From Ahrensia sp. (lineage in GTDB: Bacteria > Pseudomonadota > Alphaproteobacteria > Rhizobiales > Rhizobiaceae), in NCBI GenBank assembly GCA_024639025.1, contig JAHEJF010000010.1, positions 4,497 through 15,546 of the forward strand: DNA of 11,050 bases. The letters run 5' to 3'. Shown here piece after piece: positions 1 through 5,789 of the stretch. Under the pieces are notes generated by a model. That model made no database searches and was not told the origin of the DNA. It saw nothing but the letters and a program-made list of their open reading frames with translations. Within the stretch, counting starts at the first letter, position 1; every line of letters begins with the position of its first letter. The position numbers and the translations under genes are program-made.

Positions 1-2568
1 ATGGATCTTACGCTCGACCCGGAAGCAACCATCGTCAGCACGACATTGTCCATGCGGCGAAGAGAAGGTGTGCCCCAGGATACAGCGCTCAGCCTGCATG
101 GTGACGAACTGGCATTGGTTTCCCTTGCGGTCGATGGGCGGGTAATAAAGGAAGGATTCAAAGCCGATGATGAGGGATTGATCCTGTCGGCTGTGCCCAA
201 GTCGGACACGTTTGTGCTGACAATCGTCACCCGCATTAATCCGACAGCCAACAAGAAGCTGATGGGTCTGTATCGCACGTCGGGAAATTTTTGCACGCAA
301 TGTGAGGCTGAAGGGTTCCGTCGTATTACCTATTATCTTGACCGACCTGATGTGCTGTCGGTTTTCAAGGTGCGAATTGAAGGAGACAAACAAGATGTGC
401 CGTTGATGCTTTCAAACGGCAATTGCATCGAGAAAGGCGATCTGGACAGTGGTCGTCACTTTGCCGTTTGGCACGACCCCCACCCCAAACCTGCCTATTT
501 GTTCGCACTTTTTGCTGGTGATCTGGGTGTGATCAGCGACAGCTTTACGACAATGTCGGGCCGAGACGTGACGCTCGAGATTTATGTTGAACACGGCAAG
601 GAGCCACGCGCACTCTATGCGATGGATGCCTTGATCCGCTCCATGAAATGGGACGAAGAGGTGTATGGCTGCGAGTACGATCTTGATATCTTCATGATCG
701 TCGCGGTGTCGGATTTCAACATGGGGGCCATGGAGAACAAGGGCCTGAACATTTTCAATGACAAATATGTTCTTGCCGACCCTGCTACGGCAACCGACAC
801 CGATTATGCCAACATTGAAGCAATCATCGCACATGAGTATTTTCACAATTGGACGGGAAACCGCATAACCTGCCGCGACTGGTTTCAGCTTTGCCTAAAG
901 GAAGGGCTGACTGTCTATCGCGATCACAGCTTTTCAGCCGACATGCGCTCGGCTCCGGTCAAGCGCATCGCCGAAGTCAGGGCGCTGCGCGCCCATCAAT
1001 TTCCGGAGGATTCCGGCCCGCTGGCGCATCCGGTTCGACCACACCAATATGCCGAGATCAACAATTTCTACACGTCGACAGTCTATGAAAAGGGCTCTGA
1101 AGTTATTGGCATGTTGCGCACCATTCTTGGTGCTGATGGTTACAAGGCCGGCATGGACCTTTACTTTGAACGGCATGATGGCGACGCATCGACCATTGAA
1201 GACTTCGTAAAGTGCTTTGTTGACGCTACGGACGCCGATCTTGAGCAGTTTTCACTTTGGTATGATCAGCCCGGAACACCGAATCTGGCCATCAAAACCA
1301 GCTATGATGAGCTGGCAAAGCGCTTTGTGGTCAGTATCACACAGAGCAACAATCCGGTCGTGGCCAAAAACGAATTGGAGCCGATGCACATTCCGGTTCG
1401 ATTTGGATTGATCGGCCAAGATGGAGAGGACATGGGCTGGACGGGTGTAACCGGCGCCGATGTTATTGACGATGTAATCCATCTGCGAGAGGCCGAGCAC
1501 AAGATCGCCTTTGAGGGCATCAATGAGAAACCGGTGCTTTCGGCACTTCGCGGATTCTCTGCACCTGTAACGACCGTTCCCGAACGCGCTGATGATGAGC
1601 TTGCTTTCCTGGCACGGCATGACAGCGATCCCTTTGCGCGGTGGGAGGCGCTCAATGGATTGCTCATGCGACAATTGCGTAAGGCGACCGTCAGTGCGGC
1701 AGCAGGAAAGCAGATTGAAACATCGCAGGAAACACAGGCAATTCTGGCCGAAATTGCCGCAAATGAGAGCCTGGAACATGCCTACAGAGCTTTATGCCTG
1801 ACTTTGCCATCGGAGGCAGACATCGCCAGGGAGATCGGGGCTGATATTGATCCCGATGCAGTCCGTAAGGCACGGGAGAGTGTGCTGAAAACGATTGCCA
1901 CTTCATCCGCTGGGCTGTTTGAAAAGATCTACAATGATTTGGCGAAGGGAACTGCCTACTCACCGGATGCAGAGGCTGCGGGCCGTCGGGCCCTTCGCAA
2001 CACTGCCCTCGCCTATTTGAGCCGCGCCACCCAAGATGCCGCGCTTGCGCAAAGTCATTATGACAATGCGGACAATATGACTGACAAGTCCGCGGCGCTT
2101 CAGATTTTGGCGAACCAGTTCGCTGATGATGCATCCTCCTTGAGTGTTCTTGATGCGTTTAGAGAGGCCTATCAACACGAGCCCATAGTTCTGGACAAAT
2201 GGTTTGCCATTCAGGCCATGATCCCGGGCGAAGGCGCATTGGACCGTGTGAAGCAGCTGACCAAAAGTGAGCATTTCACCTGGGAAAATCCAAATCGCGT
2301 TCGCTCGGTCATTGGTTCTTTTGCCGCTGGCAACGCCACAGGGTTTAATCGAGCCGACGGTCAGGGTTACGTGTTTTTATGCGAGACAACTGCCAAGCTG
2401 GACAAGCTCAATCCACAGGTTGCCGCCCGCCTGATTACCACAATGCGATCATGGCGCACTTTGGAAGCCAAGCGCCGTGAACATGCGCTTGCAGCACTGA
2501 CCAATCTTGCATCAATTGACGATCTGTCACGCGATGTGCGCGATATTGTTGAACGCATTCTCTCTTAA
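1..2568 (+). CDS. pepN: Aminopeptidase N (M1 zinc metallopeptidase), 5'-truncated by the window edge
   Basis: This is a cytoplasmic zinc exopeptidase that removes N-terminal residues from peptides during protein turnover. Visible residues (codon 1 at base 1): substrate-pocket Q100 and E102 in the QCEAEGFR stretch, the GAMEN exopeptidase motif at 242-246, the zinc site HEYFH at 278-282 with third ligand E301, and the transition-state tyrosine Y362 in TVYEKG. These all sit 19 positions below the E. coli PepN equivalents as I remember them (E264, H297, H301, E320, Y381). The order is N-terminal beta domain to about 170, catalytic domain to about 420, a beta domain, then a helical C-terminal domain from about 530. 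The visible 855 residues lack roughly 20-25 N-terminal residues, so the ATG at base 1 is probably an internal methionine. The stop is TAA at 2566-2568. No clear intrinsic terminator follows. Confidence 0.95.
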   Translation: MDLTLDPEATIVSTTLSMRRREGVPQDTALSLHGDELALVSLAVDGRVIKEGFKADDEGLILSAVPKSDTFVLTIVTRINPTANKKLMGLYRTSGNFCTQCEAEGFRRITYYLDRPDVLSVFKVRIEGDKQDVPLMLSNGNCIEKGDLDSGRHFAVWHDPHPKPAYLFALFAGDLGVISDSFTTMSGRDVTLEIYVEHGKEPRALYAMDALIRSMKWDEEVYGCEYDLDIFMIVAVSDFNMGAMENKGLNIFNDKYVLADPATATDTDYANIEAIIAHEYFHNWTGNRITCRDWFQLCLKEGLTVYRDHSFSADMRSAPVKRIAEVRALRAHQFPEDSGPLAHPVRPHQYAEINNFYTSTVYEKGSEVIGMLRTILGADGYKAGMDLYFERHDGDASTIEDFVKCFVDATDADLEQFSLWYDQPGTPNLAIKTSYDELAKRFVVSITQSNNPVVAKNELEPMHIPVRFGLIGQDGEDMGWTGVTGADVIDDVIHLREAEHKIAFEGINEKPVLSALRGFSAPVTTVPERADDELAFLARHDSDPFARWEALNGLLMRQLRKATVSAAAGKQIETSQETQAILAEIAANESLEHAYRALCLTLPSEADIAREIGADIDPDAVRKARESVLKTIATSSAGLFEKIYNDLAKGTAYSPDAEAAGRRALRNTALAYLSRATQDAALAQSHYDNADNMTDKSAALQILANQFADDASSLSVLDAFREAYQHEPIVLDKWFAIQAMIPGEGALDRVKQLTKSEHFTWENPNRVRSVIGSFAAGNATGFNRADGQGYVFLCETTAKLDKLNPQVAARLITTMRSWRTLEAKRREHALAALTNLASIDDLSRDVRDIVERILS

Positions 2569-2778
2569 ATTACACATTTAATTCAATGACTTAATATGAG
2601 CGCTCCAAAACAGTAAACAAAATGTAAACTTTTTTTGCCAGAAGGGGTGGACAGGGCGAATCAGTTTTGATTCATTGGTCCCGAATCGACACTTAGCGTT
2701 CGTCGTTCGCGTAATCAGTAACATTGAGGTTTGGGGCTGTGGGGGCACAGTAAACGCACTTTGTGCGGGGGGACTATT
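2569..2778 (+). promoter_or_regulatory. Intergenic leader of the pleC-like gene with tandem GTAAAC repeats
   Basis: This 210-base gap separates pepN from the pleC-like kinase. It holds two GTAAAC hexamers 11 bases apart (2613-2618 and 2624-2629), followed by a run of T (about 2630-2637), and a third GTAAAC at 2750-2755 inside a repeated CAGTAAAC octamer. An inverted repeat, GAATCA-GTTT-TGATTC, lies at 2658-2673. G runs occur at 2733-2736, 2741-2745 and 2767-2772. Half-sites one helical turn apart on one DNA face are typical of response-regulator operators, but no regulator can be named. I could not fix convincing -35/-10 boxes, and no canonical CtrA site (TTAA-N7-TTAA) is present. The role as promoter region is inferred from position. 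Confidence 0.4.
2755..2773 (+). promoter_or_regulatory. Ribosome binding site and small hairpin that decide the pleC-like start
   Basis: A GGGGGGA run (2767-2773) lies 5 bases before the TTG at 2779 and is the only good Shine-Dalgarno-like sequence near the 5' end of this frame. A hairpin CGCAC-TTT-GTGCG (2755-2767) abuts it and shares its first G. The alternative ATG at 2818 has no purine-rich site at a suitable distance, and the TTG at 2731 has GAGG only one base away. Confidence 0.5.
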
Positions 2779-5049
2779 TTGTCTTTTGCTAGCATAAGCA
2801 AAACTGACGCTGACGATATGGCGGGCCATGCCAGGTTCTTAGCGGAACCTGCCGCCAACACATTTGCGGCGGTTGAACCCTATCTGAAGCGCTCAATTCC
2901 TGTACTGATCATGATATTCCTTTGCGGGATATTCTTCCTGCGAGGCATGGCGCTTATCGCTGATCGGCAAGATACAGAACAGGCCGGCAAGATGTTCATC
3001 TCACTGCTGGCTTCAACCGCGAAGGGCGCGGTAGACGAAGCCCGGACCAACGGATTTCCACCCAAGACGGGCGCTGAATTTGAACAAATCTTATTCCGCA
3101 CAATGCCCAATGAAGCGACGTTGGAAGGACGCTTCATTGTTGTCACCGATAACGCCGGAAAGGTCATTGGTGTGCGCGGTGGACACCAAGACACCATCGG
3201 CAAGGACTTTCCCTCGCTTCTGGACGGAGCGCAGCCGCTGTTCATGTTTGGCGAGAGCGCCGGGGTTCAATCCGTGATGCTGAATGAAGAGGTGCATCTT
3301 GCCGCTGCAGCTCGCATCGGCAACGGTAATGCGGTCATTGCAGTGCTGCAAAGCGAGGCATTTTTGTTCGATGCCTGGCGCAAGCGTGTGTCGCTTGATG
3401 TGACCATGTTCGCCCTCACCTCAACCATCCTAATCATGCTGCTCTATGTCTATTTCGGTCAAATCGCACGGGGCAGAGCGGCAAAGCACATCTACTCGGA
3501 AACCTTGAAGCGTGTTGAAACGGCGCTGGCGCGTGGACATTGCGGGCTCTGGGATTGGGATCTGGCGCATGGACGGGTGTTCTGGTCCAGTTCCATGTTT
3601 GAGATGCTGGGCTATGAACCAATTGATGACGTACTGTCATTCGGCGAGATTTCGCCGATGTTGCACCCTGATGATACGGACCTGTTTGAGCTGGCACAAA
3701 AGGCAGCAGCGCAAGAAATCACTGGCATTGATGAAGTCATTCGCATGCGCCACGCCAATGGCAATTATGTCCGGTTGCGGATACGCACAGAGTTGGTGGG
3801 TGGCCAGTCCAATGGCAGCCACCTCATCGGCATCGCGATCGATGTCACCGAGAACCACCGTTTGGTGGAGCTGAGCAATATAGCCAGCCAAAACCTCAAG
3901 GCAGCGATTGAAAGCACGTCAGAATCATTCGTCCTGTGGGACAAAGAAGATCGCCTGGTTCTGTGCAATCAGAACTATCGTGAGTACAACGGCATCCCGG
4001 AGCATCTGGCGGTTCCCGGCGTTTCGCGTGCACAAGTCAGGGCGGCCATGCGTCCGCCGCTCATCGATCGCCGCATTCCGCGCAATGATGGCGATGACAA
4101 ATCGCAAACCTATGAGCAGCAGATCGAAGATGGTCGCTGGCTGCAGATCAACGAACGCCCGACTGCGGCGGGTGGCATGATTTCGGTTGGCGCTGATATT
4201 ACCCAACTCAAATTGCAGGAAGAGCGTCTGATTGAAAGCGAGCGCCGTTTGATGGCATCGATCGAGGACGTAACCATCGAGCGGACCAAGTCGCAGCTGA
4301 AAGCTGTCGAATTGGCTGATTTGAACACGAAGTATCTGACGGCCAAGGATCGGGCCGAAGCGGCCTACAAGGCCAAGACAGAATTCCTGGCCAATGTCAG
4401 CCATGAGCTGCGCACGCCGCTCAATGCGATCATTGGTTTTTCCGAGATCATGCAATCACAAATGTTCGGTCCCATGGGATCAGAACGCTATGATGAATAT
4501 GCCAAAGATATCCATACCAGCGGCGAGTTCCTGCTCAATGTGATCAACGACATATTGGAGATGTCAAAGATCGAGGCCGGACGTGTTGTGCTGGAGCGTG
4601 AAACGCTGGATTTACGTCCGCTGATTGAAGAATCCATGCAGATGCTCTCCTTGCAGGCCAAGGAGAAGAACATTCTGGTCGAGCAATCGATTGCCGATGA
4701 AATGCGGATTGAAGCAGACCGCCGTGCCATTCGACAAATCTTGATCAATCTAGTGTCCAATGCCGTCAAGTTCACCGATGATGGTGGGCGAATCCAAATC
4801 CGTGCCAAGGCGTTTTCCAACGCGGTTCAGATATCAATTGAAGACACCGGTTGCGGTATTCCGAAATGCGATCTCAAACGCATCGGCAAACCGTTCGAGC
4901 AGGTTCAGAACCAGTTTTCGAAGAACCATACCGGTTCAGGTTTGGGGCTGGCGATCTCCCGCTCACTGGCTGAATTGCATGGCGGGTCGATGAAAATCCG
5001 GTCCAAGGTCGGCAAGGGTACAATTGTTTCACTGCGCATACCGATCTAG
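2779..5049 (+). CDS. pleC: PleC/PdhS-type membrane sensor histidine kinase with two PAS domains
   Basis: This is an inner-membrane histidine kinase/phosphatase. From the TTG at 2779 it has 756 residues: membrane helix about 39-59, an extracytoplasmic domain to about 207, a second helix about 208-226, PAS domains about 246-360 and 372-480, a coiled-coil linker 477-534, a HisKA domain 535-602 and a HATPase domain to the end. The phospho-acceptor is H542 in SHELRTPLNAIIGFSE; the following ELRT carries the threonine linked to phosphatase activity in HisKA kinases. N box LVSNAVKF, G1 DTGCGI and G2 GSGLGL are intact. The HisKA stretch containing MFGPMG, an aspartate-isoleucine step and INDILEMSKIEAGR is typical of the PleC/DivJ/PdhS class, which acts on DivK/PleD to set cell polarity and division. 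The assignment to PleC rather than another PdhS paralogue leans on two PAS domains, two helices and remembered rhizobial synteny next to glnE. ATG 2818 is an alternative start. Confidence 0.8.
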   Translation: MSFASISKTDADDMAGHARFLAEPAANTFAAVEPYLKRSIPVLIMIFLCGIFFLRGMALIADRQDTEQAGKMFISLLASTAKGAVDEARTNGFPPKTGAEFEQILFRTMPNEATLEGRFIVVTDNAGKVIGVRGGHQDTIGKDFPSLLDGAQPLFMFGESAGVQSVMLNEEVHLAAAARIGNGNAVIAVLQSEAFLFDAWRKRVSLDVTMFALTSTILIMLLYVYFGQIARGRAAKHIYSETLKRVETALARGHCGLWDWDLAHGRVFWSSSMFEMLGYEPIDDVLSFGEISPMLHPDDTDLFELAQKAAAQEITGIDEVIRMRHANGNYVRLRIRTELVGGQSNGSHLIGIAIDVTENHRLVELSNIASQNLKAAIESTSESFVLWDKEDRLVLCNQNYREYNGIPEHLAVPGVSRAQVRAAMRPPLIDRRIPRNDGDDKSQTYEQQIEDGRWLQINERPTAAGGMISVGADITQLKLQEERLIESERRLMASIEDVTIERTKSQLKAVELADLNTKYLTAKDRAEAAYKAKTEFLANVSHELRTPLNAIIGFSEIMQSQMFGPMGSERYDEYAKDIHTSGEFLLNVINDILEMSKIEAGRVVLERETLDLRPLIEESMQMLSLQAKEKNILVEQSIADEMRIEADRRAIRQILINLVSNAVKFTDDGGRIQIRAKAFSNAVQISIEDTGCGIPKCDLKRIGKPFEQVQNQFSKNHTGSGLGLAISRSLAELHGGSMKIRSKVGKGTIVSLRIPI

Positions 5050-5128
5050 CAGACCATGCCAATGTGGCTTCGCACCCCGGAAATGCATCACGGCATCAGC
5101 TCCAGTATTGCAACTGATCCAATGTAAA

Positions 5129-5150
5129 CGGATCCGGCAATCCGGATCCG
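5129..5150 (-). terminator. Perfect 9-bp inverted repeat between convergent genes, likely terminator
   Basis: CGGATCCGG-CAAT-CCGGATCCG forms a perfect 9-bp stem with a 4-base loop, 79 bases past the pleC-like stop and 68 bases past the EF-hand stop. Read on the minus strand it is followed by TTTACATT, a weak U-rich tract; on the plus strand GC-rich sequence follows. It therefore better suits termination of the EF-hand transcript, though a stem this stable could also stall or protect the pleC-like transcript end. A weaker stem with wobble pairs at 5185-5204 may serve the plus strand. Confidence 0.55.
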
Positions 5151-5218
5151 CTCGCTGAGGGCATCGCACATTCAAGCAGAACTACTGAGACGCTCTCGTC
5201 TTGGGAGTTTGGCTTTAC

Positions 5219-5698
5219 TTAACCGCGGTCATCACCACCGCGCTTGCCGTGACGCTTGCCACCACGGCGTTCCATCTTCTTGGCTTCATCAACTGAAATG
5301 AACCCGTCTTCATCGGCATCCAGGCGCTCGAACATGGCCATCTGGCGCTCTTTGATTTCGGCTTTGCTGATTTCGCCATTTTCATCGGAATCGATCCGGC
5401 GCACTACGCGTTCAATCCGGCGGCCCTGACGCTCTTCACGTGCAGTTTCAATTTCCTCTGCCGTAATCACGCCGTCGCTATCGGCATCAATTTTTGCAAA
5501 TCGCTCATTCATCGGTGTTGAGAATTCAGTGAAATCCAACTTGCCATCATCATTGGCATCCGCGCGTTCAAACAGATGCATTGGTCCGCGGCCTTCGCGA
5601 TCGCCACCTTTTCTGTCATGGGCAAAAGCGCCGGCTGCCGCCGTCAAGACCACCGCTGAACTCAGAACTGCAATTGTTGTTTTTTTCATTAGAGACAT
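5219..5698 (-). CDS. Exported four-EF-hand calcium-binding protein
   Basis: This 159-residue protein starts with a short basic n-region and a hydrophobic segment (about 8-24) ending in AFA, so a Sec signal peptide with cleavage after A26 is likely and the mature protein should be periplasmic or secreted. Four EF-hand loops are seen at 47-58 (DANDDGKLDFTE), 71-82 (DADSDGVITAEE), 103-114 (DSDENGEISKAE) and 127-138 (DADEDGFISVDE). Each has acidic or polar ligands at positions 1, 3 and 5, glycine at 6 and glutamate at 12, so all four should bind calcium. The C-terminal tail (about 141-159) is rich in Lys, Arg and Gly. The ATG at 5698 has AGGAAGAGG upstream, with GAGG 7 bases away; the ATG at 5689 is a weaker alternative. 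It lies 78 bases downstream of glnE on the same strand. The partner and role, such as buffering or calcium sensing, are unknown. Confidence 0.85.
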   Translation of the reverse strand: MSLMKKTTIAVLSSAVVLTAAAGAFAHDRKGGDREGRGPMHLFERADANDDGKLDFTEFSTPMNERFAKIDADSDGVITAEEIETAREERQGRRIERVVRRIDSDENGEISKAEIKERQMAMFERLDADEDGFISVDEAKKMERRGGKRHGKRGGDDRG

Positions 5699-5714
5699 CG
5701 TATTTCCTCTTCCT

Positions 5715-5731
5715 GGACGGTCGAACCGCCC
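5715..5731 (-). promoter_or_regulatory. Small hairpin just before the EF-hand ribosome binding site
   Basis: On the minus strand GGGCGGT-TCG-ACCGTCC folds into a 7-bp stem with a 3-base loop. One pair is G-U in the minus-strand RNA and would be an A-C mismatch on the plus strand, so the fold suits RNA read toward the EF-hand gene. It ends directly before AGGAAGAGG (5714-5706). No U tract follows, so it is not a typical terminator for glnE. A role in leader structure or mRNA processing is inference. Confidence 0.35.
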
Positions 5732-5775
5732 GCATTTGTTGTGCTCATTGCCGAGCAGAAATCCCCTCGCCTTGT

Positions 5776-5789
5776 CTCACTTTCGTGAG
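5776..5789 (-). other. GAAA-tetraloop hairpin spanning the glnE stop codon
   Basis: The minus strand reads CTCAC-GAAA-GTGAG, a perfect 5-bp stem closed by a GNRA-type tetraloop. It covers the last codons and the TGA stop of glnE (5777-5779). No U tract follows directly, so it may stabilise the 3' end or a processing site rather than terminate. The stem is short and could be chance. Confidence 0.3.

Noticed and set aside
1..3. ATG at base 1 as the true start of pepN
   Set aside because: Family alignment by motif positions shows that about 20 or more N-terminal residues are missing, so this is almost certainly an internal codon at the window edge.
412..846. Open frame of 144 codons on the minus strand inside pepN
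   Set aside because: It is antisense to the catalytic domain of pepN, including the GAMEN and HEXXH motifs, and has no family signature.
2565..2594. Three TTAA tetramers (2565, 2578, 2591), considered as a CtrA binding site before the pleC-like gene
   Set aside because: The spacing is TTAA-N9-TTAA-N9-TTAA, a 13-base period. CtrA needs TTAA-N7-TTAA(C).
2598..2637. Possible intrinsic terminator for pepN at the GAGCGCTC palindrome and the later T run
   Set aside because: The palindrome has no loop and is about 25 bases from the T run; no stem directly precedes the T run.
2731..2733. TTG at 2731 as the start of the pleC-like kinase
   Set aside because: Its nearest GAGG is only one base away, and the G-rich stretch after it reads better as untranslated leader. 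TTG 2779 has a properly spaced GGGGGGA.
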